A stretch of DNA of 64,000 nt from Agrocybe praecox (GCA_964017145.1 OZ024847.1:2666001-2730000); one strand, 5' to 3'. Positions 35,569 through 49,058 are shown, numbered from the stretch's first letter. Made by a program: numbers and translations. Notes: generated by a model not told the origin, from the sequence alone.

Positions 35569-37882
35569 TCAGTTTGCCTGCTTGATGATATCCGCCGCTC
35601 GTTCTGCTAGAAGGTAAACAGGGCCTTGGGTGTGCGTGGTAGGTACAAACGGCTGTTCAATAAACAAGTTTCGTAAGTGTATTCCAGGCAACTATGTATA
35701 ACCGCATGGATAACTCACGAAGACTGATGCATCAACTATCCGGAGTCCTTCTGTCCCTTTGACTGTCAGGTCGGGATTGACAACACCGTTGTTCGCTTTC
35801 TGTGGCGACATTGAAGATGTGCCGACAGGATGGAAAATCGTAGTCATGAGTCCTTTAACATAGTTGTCGATTTGGGCATCACTCTTTGCGGCAGAGAATG
35901 CAGCGCCGAATGGACCAATAAGGTAGTCCTTCCACGCAGGTGCGCCCATAAAGCGTAGTATCGATTTAACACTTTCTCGCATCGTTACGACATCAAAATC
36001 AGTTGTGAGATATTTGGGATCAATCACAGGTTTATCAAACGGGTTATTCGACTTGATCTTGATTGATCCACCTAGAAATTGTTCACCGCTCGAATATCAG
36101 CAAAACATTAAGACGATGATGCAAGGTATAAATAACGCACGAGAAGTAGGAGTAAGGAGTACAGTAACGATGGTCATGAAACTTCCAGTCGGAGGTTGTG
36201 GAATTCCGGGATTAAAGTAGGAGTTTGAGGTAATTATCTCAAAGTGAGGAGACTTGGGTCCAGGAGCGGGATCCTTGGTCGTCTTGAAAACGGGCAAGCT
36301 GGGAGAAATTCTGGAGAAACCAAAGTTGTTGACAATGTTGTTCGCAAATATTCCGGTCTTGTTCTGTATCCATTGGTTCAACACAGCCTGAGATAGCTCG
36401 GCGCTTCTCAGAATATGATCAAAGCTTTCGTTTCCCCTCACGCTGAAGAGATTTGGGAGGAGAGTATGGTCGCTCAAGTTCTCACCAACATCGGAATTAG
36501 GGACAAGGGAGTTTATGTTAAGTTTCTTCAATAGCGCAGGGTCTCCGATGCCCGAGAGTTGAAGAATCTGTACGGTGCCAACTGATCCGGCCGAAAGAAT
36601 TACTTCCTTCCGTGCCGTTGCCGTGAGCGTTCTGGAGCCTAATTAAAGAATAATCAAGATTAAGCAGTTTCACCTGAAATGGTGAACTTATAAATACCAA
36701 TTGGAGCAGTTCCTGGGGTACTCGTAAACTCGACACTGCGGAATGCCTTGGTCCCCTTGACCTTTCCATTCCCGGTCGACAGTAGTTTCGTGACAGATGC
36801 ATTGAGGACAACCGTTAAACCCGGACGCTTGCTGGCGTTCGCAAGATAACTGGTTGAAGAGCTACTTCTGATTCCACCTCCAGCTGAAGACTGTAAAAAT
36901 CCAATTCCGAGGATGCTGTGATCGCCACCACTGGTATCTTGATTGAAAGGAAACTCGGCCAATTGTTTGGTGGTAGCGAGTACCCGAGGGTCAATAGTTT
37001 GGTTATTGCCGGGAAGACTGACTGATACTTCTCCGTTGAATCCATGAAGAGATGGTATGAACTGCCCTGCTGTGTTGTGTCCATCAATTGGTGGCACAAA
37101 TTTTTCGTGCTATGTTAAATATGGGCGCCAGTTTGTTAGCCGATATCTATAAATAAAATTTACGACAAACTACCTTCTGTACGTATTTCTTCATATTAGC
37201 CCAGGACCATCCGTTGTCACCAGATACAGACCCAAGTCTGTTCCAATCCTCGTCAGTGCCGAACTGGTGGAAAAGATAATCTGCGCAACGATCAGATTCC
37301 CGCAGCCTTTGATTCAAATTAAACTCATGTCTTTAATACGCACTAACGCTGCTTGAGCCTCCCAGCACCATTCCACGAGGATAGGCGAAGGTCCTTCCAT
37401 TCAATCCTTGTTGTGGAACGACGGTGTAATTCCAGTCGAACGGAGTATCTATAGAAAGATATAAGTAATGATACCTTGTAAATCTTGTATGAATCTTGGA
37501 TATTACTAGGTGTCAAAGTAGGCCCGAGGAAAGGAACTTGCAAAGAAGTTACCCCTTCATCACTAAAGACCAGACAAAAGTATTATAAGAATCAATTTAG
37601 GCATTGAATTGAGTGGTTTACTACCTTGCTCCTGCTTCTATCACAAGAACTGTGACCCTGGAGTCCTCTGTCAACCGGTTCGCAAGTACGAGTCCAGCAG
37701 TTCCGCCTATTACGAGCATGTCAATACTAATATCTCATCGCTCAAGGCGTTATTTCTCTACCTCCGACAATTATATAGTCGTATGTCAACCCTTTCACTT
37801 GGCTGGCTTGGTCAATGGTGATAGCAAAAGCTGGAGCCAGAAGAAATGTAATAACATAAGGTAGAAAAGTGGGAGAAAACAT
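35569..37882 (-). CDS. GMC oxidoreductase, aryl-alcohol-oxidase-like, copy 1
   Basis: Nine exons (37762-37882, 37625-37706, 37507-37562, 37344-37448, 37174-37280, 36698-37109, 36141-36638, 35718/9-36071, 35569-35652), 605 codons. Signal peptide at residues 1 to about 20, then the FAD-binding GGGTAG (40-45), GMC signature 1 (PRGMVLGGSSS) and signature 2 (ILSAGSVGTVQILQLSGIG). Catalytic residues: His541 in IFHPVG and His585 in TTHTQGP, spaced 44 apart as in aryl-alcohol oxidase. The family oxidises aryl or other primary alcohols outside the cell and passes electrons to O2, making H2O2 for peroxidases. A TATA-like box lies 63-72 bp upstream. It is the downstream member of a tandem pair. Glucose or methanol oxidase activity is less likely but not excluded. 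Confidence 0.92.
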
Positions 37883-39741
37883 AGCTGGGGGGGAGGAAAG
37901 CTATGTAAGGATGTGGTGAATACTTTGTCGGTTGCTTCACTCGGCTTTTATATACCATTTCACTAATCCGATCTATATCACAAAGAGTACTACGCGACAT
38001 GATCTTGCTCATTTGCGATACGTGATGGATAAATGTGGAATGTTTTGAGTCGAAACACGAATACGATACTCCCCGAACGTGTATCCGCTGGGCAGATCTA
38101 TAGATTAACAGATTTGCTCAAGTTCGCGTGATATATAAAAAGAGAATACAGTACCGTCTACCTTGATAAGACTTCGAGCGTTCGCGGATGACATGATGGT
38201 TCCGATTGTAGTATTTCTAAGTACCTTGATTGTAATGATCTTCGGGAGTGCATCCCACCATGATAATGATGATGTCACTCGGGTCTCATTATAGAAAGCT
38301 ATATGTGCACTTACTTGACTCATAAAAACAGCAACCTCATAAGTTACAGTCACTATAGTCATCTAGGCTCCAGACAACATGACGGTGTATCAAATAGACC
38401 GTTCCTATTCTCATCAAATCAACAAAAGCTCAGTCACATTCCAAGAATCGTACGCAGGTCATCTCTTGGCCACATTCAAATTTAAAGCTTTAGCAGGCTT
38501 TAATCCAGACATTTTTATTTTCACATAATTGAAAAGGTACCTAATAGAACCAAAAGGCACCAGTGTACATCTGTCACAGTACACATAAATGTCATAGAGG
38601 ATAGAAGGGTGTAATACCATCATGCGTTCTCGGGTCCATGAGAAGGAGATGATCTTGTCTCCGAGTCGAGAACTGCAGTACGTTATTGGCAGTTTCACTT
38701 TGACTCTTCAGTCCGGTCATCGGTATCTGTGAGATAATAGCCGACCGTGGGTGAGAACCTCGGGGGCTCGGGCGTCTATTTATTACGGAATTAAAAGTAG
38801 CTTCAATTTACTCTGTAGTTACATCGCAATTTTTGGGGAGTAGTACCCCAAGTCCAACAAGGGCACCGGATGCTGTAGTAAGATTAGTACATTGGTTTCT
38901 CACAAAATCCTCTTTCAGGCTCATGCATTTGTCTGGAAATGACATCCCAGACCGATGTAACACTTAATGGACCTTACATCTATCCATTCAAGATATATAT
39001 TGATTACCCCGCATCTATAATCATACCAAGAAAATTTACGTCAATTTCTTTGTATTCAAACTATCAAAGCACGGAGCGACGAAATACACTCAAAGACGAG
39101 CGGAACCTCGATGACAGGAACCCAGCCGGGGTATTAAGTTGTCCCCGATATTCTGCTACAGATACTGTTCGAAACACCTTCGGCGACGTAAAAGGTGGCA
39201 CCGAGGGTGCACTTCTCCTTTCCGTCAGATACGCTTCCAGTATTATTTGGAACGTTTGGGATCAGCCTGCGCACCTGTCGGGGCGCACGCTCGATTCCGA
39301 GTCATATCCAAGAACACACGGAAATAGATACAACTGCAAATCCGGAAGCAAAAAAAGAACTTCTAGTGGGTAAGTCGTACCAGTTATTTATGAATATACA
39401 AAGATAATTGACGCCTTGCACCTAAGGTAAAATGATGTTAGAATGCTTAAAAAGTTGTTAAAAGGTCTCAAGTTGAGTTATATGTAAATCAGGAACCATT
39501 TCTTTGAAGGAAATCGAGCAGGTCCGATGCCGGTTTCCCAAGCAATTTTAGCATTACATTACACAGGGTATATACATTGATATAATTATAAAAAAAAAAG
39601 AGGGACGAAAAAAGACCGTGGGCGTTAATTTGTTGCCTGTGAGTTGTATGCGTTGGTGAGAGCGTCGAGGATAGATATTAGAAGCGTGATGTAACAATTG
39701 CCACATAGAATAGTCAATGACATGTCTTCATCCACCCAAGA
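37883..39741. other. Intergenic between the two GMC genes
   Basis: Promoter of copy 1 and 3' flank of copy 2. A 144-codon plus-strand frame with an ATG at 38939 runs into a GTAAGT donor-like site near 39370, but no second exon or recognisable domain was found. Confidence 0.4.
37945..37954 (-). promoter_or_regulatory. TATA-like box of GMC copy 1
   Basis: TATATAAAAG on the minus strand, about 65 bp before the start codon at 37882; position and sequence suit a core promoter element. Confidence 0.5.
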
Positions 39742-42085
39742 TCATGGACATGCCTTGATGAAGTCGGCTGCACGTTCAGCCAGAAGGTAAACAGGGCCTT
39801 GAGTATGTCCACTGGGTATGAATGGCTAGAAGGGTACAATGTAAGCCGAAAGTCGCATTTAGATTAGATTAGATTTAGATGATCGTGGACTTACGAAAGC
39901 AGAAGCATCAACCACGCGCAAGCCGTCGGCACCTTTTACAGTAAGGTCGGGATTAAGGACTCCGGAATTAGAGTTGGAAGAAGCCATCGACGCCGTGCCT
40001 GTGGGATGGAAGATAGTAGTCGCGGTATTGCGGACGTATGCGTCAATCTGATCGTCGGTGTTGGCTGAAGCAAGGGCACCGAAGGGACCAATGATGTAGG
40101 ACTTCCAGGCATCAGCAGCGACGAAACGCTTGACAGCTTTGACACTTTCGCGTATAGCGATAACGTCGAATTGGGTGGTCAGATATTGAGGATCAATGAT
40201 GGGCTTATCGAATGGGCTTGTAGAGTGAATTTTGACAGTCCCACCTGAGGACCTCCGTTTGAGTACCAATACAATAATTATGTGCTAACTGCCCGACTTA
40301 CGGGATGTTGGGCTAATGAGGGCAGTTACGACAGTGAAGAAATTCCCGGTGGCTGGGGTAGAGACACCAGGGCTGAGGAAGAAATTCTAAGGGTATAATT
40401 AAAATCTGAATGTGGAGGTTCACGAGTCATAATTCAACTTACAGTGGGTAAGTATTCGAAATGAGGCGAATTAGGTCCGCTAGCAGGGTCTGCAATAGTC
40501 TTGAGAATTGTCGAGTTGGCAGGAATTCTTGAGAAACCCATATTGTTGACGACAGTGTTTGCGATCAACCCAGTCTTGGTCGCTACCCATTGGTTGATAG
40601 CTGAGCCAATCAAGTTGGGGTCACGGAGCGTGTCGTCAAAGCTTTCTTGACCATTTACGCTGTAAATGTTGGGAAGGAAAGGATGGTCGCTGAGATTTGC
40701 TCCGACACTAGGGTTGCTAATGAGAGTGGCAATTCCCAAAGGTTTGAGGAGGTTGGGATCTCCGATGCCTGATAACTGAAGGATTTGCACAGTGCCGATA
40801 GAACCAGCAGAAAGGATGACTTCCTTTCTAGCAGTAACAGTTATTGGTACAGAACCTATTTCGTGAAATATAAAGATCAGTGTCTCGTCGCGTCAGGTAC
40901 ACAATCAATGATCCATACCAGCTGGTGTGCTCGCTGTTCCAGGAGAACTGGTGAATTGTACCTTGCGGAAAGACTTGAGGCTGCCTTTGGTTCCGCTCTG
41001 AACAACCTTCATAACAGTGGCGTTGATAAGAACTGTAAGGTTGGGCCGACTGTTGGCATCGGCAAGGTAGGATGTAGATGAGCTACTTCGCACTCCGTTT
41101 CCGCCAGTTGACTGAGCAAAACCAACTCCTATGAGGGATTGAGAGCCACCGCTAATATCTTGGTTGAAGGGGAATTCTGCATGGAGTTGTTGAGCGGTAG
41201 CCATTACGCGGGCATCGATAGTTTGATTAATAGCTGGTAGGGTAGTTAAGGTAGTTCCACTAAAACCGTGAAGAGAGGGAATGAATTGGCTAGTTATATT
41301 ATGACCGTCGACAGGAGGGACGAATTTTTCATGCTAAAGTAAGTTGTGAGCAAGGATGTGAATGGGCTAGGAAGACCTCGGCCGACCTTCTGAACGTATT
41401 TCTTCATGTTGCTCCATGCCCACGAAGGCTCTCCAGTGACCTTAGCGTAACGATCCCAGTCAGAGCCAGCGCCATATTGATGAATGAGATAATCTTCCAC
41501 AATGTCTTAGCGTCATATTCAGTAGATAGGCCGATGTAGACGCTTACTGGCACTGCTTGATCCTCCCAATAACCTGCCCCTGGGATATGGGAAAGACCTT
41601 CCATTCAAACCAGGTTGAGCTGCAACTGTGTAATTCCAGTCGAACGGGGTATCTAATAACCGTTATCAGATACGGAGCAACCGTGAGATGATGCATAATT
41701 GACTTACTGGGGGTCAAGGTTGGGCCCAGGAAAGGGGCAATGGCAGGGATAACACCGTCATCACTACAAAACGGAACGAGCTTCAGTGAAACGTATGAGC
41801 GTATGTCGCATCCCACATACCTAACGCCGGCTTCGAGAACGAGAACGGAGACACTGGGATCCTCAGTCAAACGACCGGCAATTACAAGTCCAGCGGTACC
41901 AGCTACAGATAAGATATGTTTAGGAAATATGTTTAGGGTATCAACCTTCTAATGATGGACACACCTCCAACAATAATATAATCATAAGTTGCTGCGACCT
42001 TGGAAGATTGGGTAATAGTAACGGCCAAGGATGGGGCAACCAAAAGGGAGGCAAGCACGAACGAAAAGAGACGGGGAGAAAACAT
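39742..42085 (-). CDS. GMC oxidoreductase, aryl-alcohol-oxidase-like, copy 2
   Basis: Tandem paralogue of 35569-37882 with the same strand and very similar intron layout. Signal peptide (MFSPRLFSFVLASLLVAPSLA), an FAD-binding glycine motif split across the first intron, PRGRLLGGSSS, and ILSAGSIGTVQILQLSGIG. Catalytic histidines lie in IFHPTG and SGHTQGP. The C-terminus LAERAADFIKACP matches copy 1 in position. Expected role: secreted FAD enzyme making H2O2 from alcohols during lignocellulose attack. No frameshift was seen in the parts I read. A CTATAAAG box at 42126-42133 lies about 40 bp upstream. The substrate preference of the two copies may differ, but this cannot be told from sequence. 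Confidence 0.92.
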
Positions 42086-42125
42086 GCCGGTTGAATGAAT
42101 GCGGTCCCACATTCGATTGTCGTTG

Positions 42126-42133
42126 CTTTATAG
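42126..42133 (-). promoter_or_regulatory. TATA-like box of GMC copy 2
   Basis: CTATAAAG on the minus strand, 41 bp before the ATG at 42085. Confidence 0.45.
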
Positions 42134-44383
42134 TGGCAACTTAGTCCGCTGGCGGCAAAAAGAGCAATCCGAAAATAGTGATGGCATTTTAGACAAGCTC
42201 GAGAACTGGGCTGACAATCCATGGGGAATGTTTAGGAACAACGTAGTGATCGCCCTCATATCTCTCGTGTACACAAAAGAAGCTTGATAATTGGCGAATT
42301 ACTCATTGATGGTTTTATTCCAGCTCGGTCACAGGCCGAGCAACATTTGGCATTTGCCCATATGATCCAAAATTATGCATCATGTCGAATGCGACGGGAT
42401 CCTGATTGACTGCGTCAGTGTTTCTTCATCTCGCGCCGACCTATGGATTTAGCAGATTACAAGTTAAAACTGGCAAGTCTGTCATGTCCATGGCCTGAAA
42501 TATGGAACGGAAAAGGCATAAGCATTGGCCAAAAAGAACGGAAGAGAGGTAGTCAAGCCGGGGCATCTAAGCAATTGATTAGTACAAAAATAGTTAGCGA
42601 GCTCTTGATGAAACAACTTACTGCCCATGTGAGGCCTTGAAGCCAGGGTTGAATAGTGAATTAAAGTCCTATAGGACCCTAGACCTCTGCAGTTGATGCC
42701 CATTGACCAAAGTAGGCGTATATTTGACACTAAGTAGGCACAGTTTCTCCTTGCCTGTTTGTGTTACGAAGGGTCCCTGCTCGTTTTACTGCGATGACAT
42801 GACGTCGTCGTATTTGTCACCTGTCCGTAAGTTTAGGAGGAGCACCATCAAAAATAGACCCGGTAGAGGGGAATAAAAATACTGAATGATGTTGGTAACA
42901 AGGAAACAAAGTGAATATGTCTTGCAATGTACACCAGACGTGTGGATGTTATCTATCCGATGAGAAGACCTGTTTGCTGGGACCTGTCTCTCCTGCGGAG
43001 CTTCTGAGGAAGACAGTACTCTCCGAAATGGAAAGGCTGCTTTACAGTTCAGTCATATCCAAACATTTAGATGGAACCCGAACCTTTGCAACGAAATTAA
43101 GGAGAACGCCTTTCAGCACATGTTTAAACCCATCCAACATTGGTTTCTCCGAATCCTCCTTCCGGTGCCGATGGAGACACACGATGCAGTCGTGATCAAT
43201 CGGTTCCCAGGCTATAGAGCCATAGAACTAGTCCGACAGGTAGAATATCAAGGTGTTGGGATACTGAACTCAGCACCTAATTAATGCTTGGAAGTACTGC
43301 AGCTGGGGACCGGACAGCCGTTCAAAGGATATCCACGTTTGTGTTTTACTCGGGGGAGAGAATTTTGACACACTGAGCAAAGGCAACCCGTGATGCTCAC
43401 GCTCGTTAGTTCAAGATGGAAAATCATGAAGAGATGATACCTTTTGTTGTCAAGGATTTGAGCATATGTGCTGCCGTGGATGAAGCCTGGAGCTGAAGGC
43501 CAGAGGCAATATGGATAATGGCGCATCCGACATCCACTGCGCCGATTATGAGAACCCATTAAGTTGGCTGGAGGTTCTGTACATTTTCGCATTGAGTAAA
43601 TCAATGCTTTTATTGGTTATTGAGGGGGGATGATCTTAAATGTCCTGGAGAATTGTTGTATGAAATGGATATTCTTGAGGAACCGCCATTCATATGTGGA
43701 TAATGTCAAAGATTCTGGAGGTGTACCTACCGTGACACAAGCGCTGCAGAGTGATGCTTAGTCACATTGCGTGACGACACAATCGTTTGCAAGCTGGCTT
43801 GAACTCGGCGAGTCATATTGTTTGATCATTGTACTACTAGACTCTAGTTTATTCACCACCTCTCCATGACTCTGGCAAGAACGCTCAAGCTACATTGTTT
43901 ACTCAACCTAATCAACACGTATCTTATATGATATTATTGCCGAATGCTGGATTCTTTTTTTTCGACACTTCAAAACTTGGACTTGCGGCACTTGCCTAGT
44001 AATTTCTGTCTTAAGTGAAGGGCTCTGCCGAATTTGAAGTGGACTCAACGACCTCTATGTCTTTCGATTCAAAAACAATCAAAAAAGGAAGATACTCTCT
44101 GAACCCAAACATGTTTTGCGGCAATTTCGAGTCGTGTCTATCCTTCGAAGTCTTGGCACAGAGAATCGGTGCGCGTAATTCTTGACTAACACCAAATTGC
44201 GACCTTGAAATCTCAAACGGTCTACTCGGAAAAGATTATGACCTTGGAATCTCAAACAGATTTTTCGGAAAAGTGATCGAATCCACAGATTTAGGGTGAA
44301 TCCACGACTCTTAGACGCCTGTACGACATCATGTCGAAGATCGAGGTGTTCACACTCCCCCTCGAATCAGACATCCATTGGGG

Positions 44384-44390
44384 TATAAAA
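44384..44390 (+). promoter_or_regulatory. TATA box of the Gly/Tyr-rich secreted protein gene
   Basis: TATAAAA, about 130 bp before the ATG at 44519; the stretch between is pyrimidine-rich, as in highly expressed fungal promoters. Confidence 0.5.
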
Positions 44391-44518
44391 GTCTAGAGAG
44401 TCGGGAAGAAATTTTTTTCGTCAACTCGACTCCCTCCGCTTCGTCGTCTTCTTCCACCGCTTGTTTGTCGTCCTTTCTTACTTGACCTTTCGTCTTCGTT
44501 CCATTTTCGTCTTTCACA

Positions 44519-45424
44519 ATGCGTTTCTCAACCCTCGCTGTCGTTATCACGGCCGCTGTGGCGTCTGCCTCTGCTCTCACCGTCGACAATCTGGATGCTA
44601 GGGGATCACCTTCGTACCGCGACCCTTGGTATGGCGGCTCCTCTGGAGGCCACAACGGCGGCGGCTATAACTCCCACCGTTACGGTCATAGCAGCCACCG
44701 CCCCAGGAGTTATGATGATCACGACGAAGAAGACCATGAGCACCCTCGTACGACCTTTTCGTTTGCCTGTTTTTGCACTTTATCTCATCATTTGCGCGCA
44801 GAGTACGACCATGACAATGATGATCATGGCAATGATAATGCCGATTATCATTCTCATTACTCCAGGTCCACTTCTGGAGGCGGTGGATCCGGTGGATCTT
44901 GTAAGCTTTTGTTTTTCATACCTCTTGTTTCTGTTGTTCATTTGGTGCGCTAGGGCGATCTGGTTACGGCAATAGCTATAGTCCTTACCGCTACGGAAAT
45001 AGTTACGGTTCCGGTTCCAGAAACGGAAACGGTTATGGCTATGGCTATAGCTATGGACGTCCTTATTATCGTCGGGGCGGTGATGATTACGGATGTGCGA
45101 TATTTTCCTCATCATTTTTGGCTTGTTGCTAATTTTCTCTTTCTTTCGATTACTCAGACGACGATGATGGCTGTACGTTTTATTTCGCTTCCATTTTCAC
45201 CGTTATTGATTTATCTTCTTGGTATGTTGACGCAGATGGCCAGGGAGATGGTTGGTACAACGACAACAAGTATGACGACAAGGAGGGGAAGAAAGGTGAT
45301 AAGTGGGACGGCAAAGGTGCGTTTTTTCACGCCTAATCTTGCACTCAATTTTATATTGACGCTTTCATCAGACAAGAAAGACGACGATAAGAAAGATGAT
45401 CACCGCTACAAGAAAGATAATTGA
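44519..45424 (+). CDS. Secreted low-complexity Gly/Tyr/His/Asp-rich protein
   Basis: Six exons (44519-44747, 44802-44900, 44954-45094, 45158-45172, 45236-45316, 45372-45424), 205 codons; exon 4 is only 15 nt. A signal peptide covers about residues 1-20 (MRFSTLAVVITAAVASASA). The rest is disordered in character: Gly/Ser/His-rich, then an Asp/His run, then Gly-Tyr repeats (GYGYGYSYG, PYYRRGG), and a C-terminal Lys/Asp block (KKDDDKKDD). No cysteines are present in the mature part. All exon phases fit. Function unknown; wall-associated, metal-binding (His/Asp) or matrix-forming roles are guesses from composition. No family recognised. Confidence 0.75.
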
Positions 45425-47651
45425 ATAGCATGGTGCGTCACTTCCCAGATTGATCCTCGCCGCTTACTTATTATTTTATCTTCCTGTCGTTAACCATCGT
45501 TGCTTTCTCCGCGGTAGGTTCTAGCAAACATTTCTGCACACTCAAACTTCGTTCTTCGTTCTGCCTTATTTCGATTTCCCTTCATCTCGCTTCATGCATT
45601 TTTGTATTTTTATCTATCTGCAAAACAACTTGTAAACGTCCATCCAACTTTTCTCCTCTCCCTTGTTGTATTTTTACGCTTCATATGTATTTATTAAATG
45701 TGATAATCCCAATTTTTTGTCCAACCTTCCAAACGAAATGAAGCATTGCCTCGTCAATTTATGTCCCTGACTGCTTTCGTTTATACGTTCATCTTCGCTC
45801 ATGTGCATATCAACATCATGATCTCGCCTTTTCAATCTAAAATAGCATACGCAGTATAACTCACCTATCAGATAGAGATAGTTTCTATTTATGTATTACG
45901 CCTACAACAACGTAACTTTTTCTCCTTTTATTCCGTTAATACCGGTTTCATCTTATCTTGATTATCTTTTTTTATGCACAGGCTTAAAAAAAGCTTATTT
46001 TTCTCTCGTATCTCCTCTCATGCCCGTGATCTTTCTTTCTTTCCTGTTTCGCCTTCCTAGAGGTTGATATCATCTCGATTCAACCGCTCAAGGAGCCGGA
46101 AGATGTATGTATTTAATATGTGTAATTACTATGATGGGTCTTTTCGACCTTTCCTTTATCTTTTTTTGTTTATTGCTTCGCTGCTCTCCGTCCTGTCGCA
46201 TAAGAATAGTTATACATATATAGCATGGATCGACAACGACAGAGGAGTGTGTCGTGTCAATGAGTAACTTCGGGCCACTCGTGCATCATGATTTTCCGAT
46301 TTGATTCATCCCCTTTGTACAGTGCTCCTGCTCCTGCTTTCTACAGGCTTGTTTGATGCATCCGAATCCCAAGGCTTGATGATGAACGCTCTGGATCAAC
46401 ATGCATGCCCACTCACTCACTCGCCTCGCATTCCAGACTGTCCGTGTGGAGAGTCAGGATAGGAGAGATCCAGGGAGTGTTTTTTGGTTGGTTATTTGAG
46501 TGGTAAGAAGCTGGAAGAAGACATGAAGGCGAAGGTCCAAAGGACTCGAGACAGATACCCGATGTGCGGTGTGCACGTCGACCTGTGTCAAATCTCGACG
46601 GTCGTATGATATGCGGGGGGCAAACCCCAACCAATACACGTGTGTATATGCGCCTTGGTCTATTCAAATGCACATCGCGTACCCCGTCCCCATCTTTTGA
46701 AAAGGTATTACGCGCTCGCTCGAAGGGTCCAAGGAAGCCTGACTAGACGAAGAGGAACACTTGGCTGGGACCGCACTAATCCCAGTGTTATATGTAAATC
46801 TACAAGCAGAACAGAAGAGAACAGAAATCCAGAATCCTAGATTGATGCATCATGGACCATCTGCGCGTATGCTCAACCGACAAAGACGTTAGCGAATGAA
46901 CATTCGCTCCTTGGCTCGGTGAACAGCGACGACCGTTGAGAACGAGAATTTGTTTCCAGTGAAAGCTAGCATAAGCGTGGGGGTGACTTGCATTTTCCTG
47001 TATTGCAGACCTGGAATTGGTAGGTGGACAGCAATGTCAGGACCCAGGAAAAAGTAGCACCGACGGACATCAAGTAGATCATATGTTTTCTGGATTTCTT
47101 GTTCTTGTTCTGCCCATGTGCGCGGTATGCATAGCAATGATCAGTTCCCAGAGACAATTATACGAATATGTTTTATTGTCCCGAGAAAGAGAGCGAAAAA
47201 GATCCATCGATGAAGCTATGCATCACCGAGCGTTGCAATCCGCTTCGGAATGTTTCTATTGTGTCCTTGATTTTGCAAAGCCACCAGTGGCCAGACGCAA
47301 ATCGCTATTCGCCAGGTTGTTCATTCATATCATGAAAATTTTAAGGATACGCCGGGTTAGCTGATGATGAAAGTTTCGGAGAAAACGAAAAAGGCAATAA
47401 TGACCCTGGTGTTTGGATTTTTTGAGAACATGTGGATGGAAGCTGTCAGCCGAGCGAGGCTGTTGTTGAGCGACCCCTCTCACGACTTTTCCTCTTTTTC
47501 TTATATAAGGACTGCACTACTATTAACGACTTTTTTACGGTGAGTGCACTGCTATCATCACCTTACGCGGAGGACTCAGACTGCCAGGCTGTAGCCACCT
47601 TTCTTTCTGATTCACCCGAGTTCAAGTTTCAGCCAGATCCTGCGTACATAA
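45425..47651. other. Intergenic, 2.2 kb
   Basis: The first part is the AT- and pyrimidine-rich 3' flank of the secreted-protein gene. A 93-codon frame from an ATG near 47086 to 47364 (plus) begins with a hydrophobic stretch (MFSGFLVLVLPM) and ends basic; it could be a small membrane protein but has no other support. A TATATAA at 47502-47508 may serve the F-box gene. Confidence 0.35.
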
Positions 47652-49058
47652 ATGACGACCATTCACGAACTCTTAATACGAAAACCCATGTCTTCATCGC
47701 CAGTACAACTCTCCAGCTTTCCAGAGGAGCTCCTTGAGGGCATTCTTGCCCACTGTGTAGTTGCCTCGCATACGCACGCACCTAGGCCCTCATGGACGAG
47801 AACGTTAGCCTCAGGGTCTTCGACTACGCCTACACGCAGTCGGCTGGCCATCCTGCTCGTGTGCAAAAAGTTCTACAGGATCGCCATCCCGTTGTATTAC
47901 AATACCATCCATATCCAATCGCCTCTCCAGCTGAACCGACTGATGAGCAATGCACTGCGTCCGAATCCCGCTTTGGCGTCCAACATCCGCCGCGTCATCT
48001 TCGCTGGGATATGGGCAGATGGCGGGGAGCTACTGCGCATGGCGAGCGATTCCATCCGTTTGCTCGATGTTTCGATCGATATCACCCAGCTTCCCCCGAA
48101 TGTGTCTGGTCAAGTCAGGGACCTCGATGCGGAGGAGTTTTGCGAGGGTTTAAAGGACCTCAGTTCGCTCAAACATCTCGTTCTGCGCAAATCGAACAAT
48201 GTCTACCTGACACAACCCAAGCCCAAATACTTCCTGTCTGAAGTCGCTAAAGCCATGTGTGGATGGAATGAATTGGTTTGTGTTTCATCTTTTTAACTTT
48301 CCGAGTCCTCATTTCATTATCCCTCATAGGAGTATGTCGAGTTGGCTTTCCGGCTTTCCGATGACTCGGGCAATGGCTCTATTCTCCAAAACTTCGTGCC
48401 TGGTTTCAACGCCACTACACCGACCACCACTAGCGTTACCACACCGGGGTCCATAACCGCGCTCACCCAGTCATTGAGCGTCTTACCCAAACTACACACC
48501 CTGTCCACCCTCCTCCCTAGCATGTGGAACGAGACCATCCTCCGGGTCAGCGCAAACCCCGCGCTGGAGAGGATTATTTTGGGAGAGCAGAGACACGATA
48601 GGAATCCAGTGGCGACGTCAACTCCGTATTCGGTCTATAGCTATCATCACAATCACTCGCAACAGCATAGCGAACAGCCGACTAATCATGGGATCTTAGG
48701 CACCGGTCTATACTTTATGGAGGCAAAGAAACATACGCGCTTGAGTGAGCTGATCAAGGCCGGAACGTACGTCCTTTCTTCTCTTCTTGTACTATACTCA
48801 TTTTCATTGACACTCCTCATATCCAGCTCCATCATACGGTCTAGGGCACACACTCTTGATATGTCCAGATCGAGGAACTGCATGCTCTCGCCTATGCTAT
48901 CTCAAGCTCAAGCTCTGGCTTCTACCTCTGCCGGTACGACTCCGAAATCCCGCGGCCAACAACAACAACAGGTCGTACCCCAGCCCAGCCCGCCCCATAC
49001 GCAGGCTACAGCCGCGCTAGAGCTGTCTCCACCCGTCGTTATTAGACGTAGATGTTGA
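47652..49058 (+). CDS. F-box-like protein
   Basis: Three exons (47652-48275, 48330-48766, 48827-49058), about 430 codons. Near the N-terminus SFPEELLEGILAHCV, then LAILLVCKKFYRIAIPLYYNTI: the Leu/Pro start and the VCKxFYxIAxPLYY block are typical of Agaricomycete F-box proteins, which hand substrates to SCF ubiquitin ligases through Skp1. The middle has leucine-rich patches (LSSLKHLVLRKSNNVYL). The 3' end is uncertain: an overlapping frame ending at 49049 (blocks ELHALAYAIS and GFYLCRYDSEI) looks more protein-like than the Ser/Gln-rich frame ending at 49058 and would need a different second intron. The start could also be the ATG at 47688. Substrate unknown. Confidence 0.7.

Larger units (their letters stand above)
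42086..44518. other. Intergenic, 2.4 kb
   Basis: Divergent promoters at the two ends. Frames of 80-107 codons at 42911-43195 (plus) and 43281-43604 (minus) lack recognisable features or splice partners. Nothing else seen. Confidence 0.4.

Noticed and set aside
38939..39373. Hypothetical 144-codon gene between the GMC genes
   Set aside because: A real ATG and a donor-like GTAAGT are present, but there is no second exon, no domain and no clear promoter.
43281..43604. 107-codon minus-strand frame
   Set aside because: Cys/His-rich by chance; no recognisable fold and no adjacent exons.
47017..47364. Small membrane protein
   Set aside because: Only one hydrophobic segment; no splice or promoter evidence, and the antisense frame is equally open.
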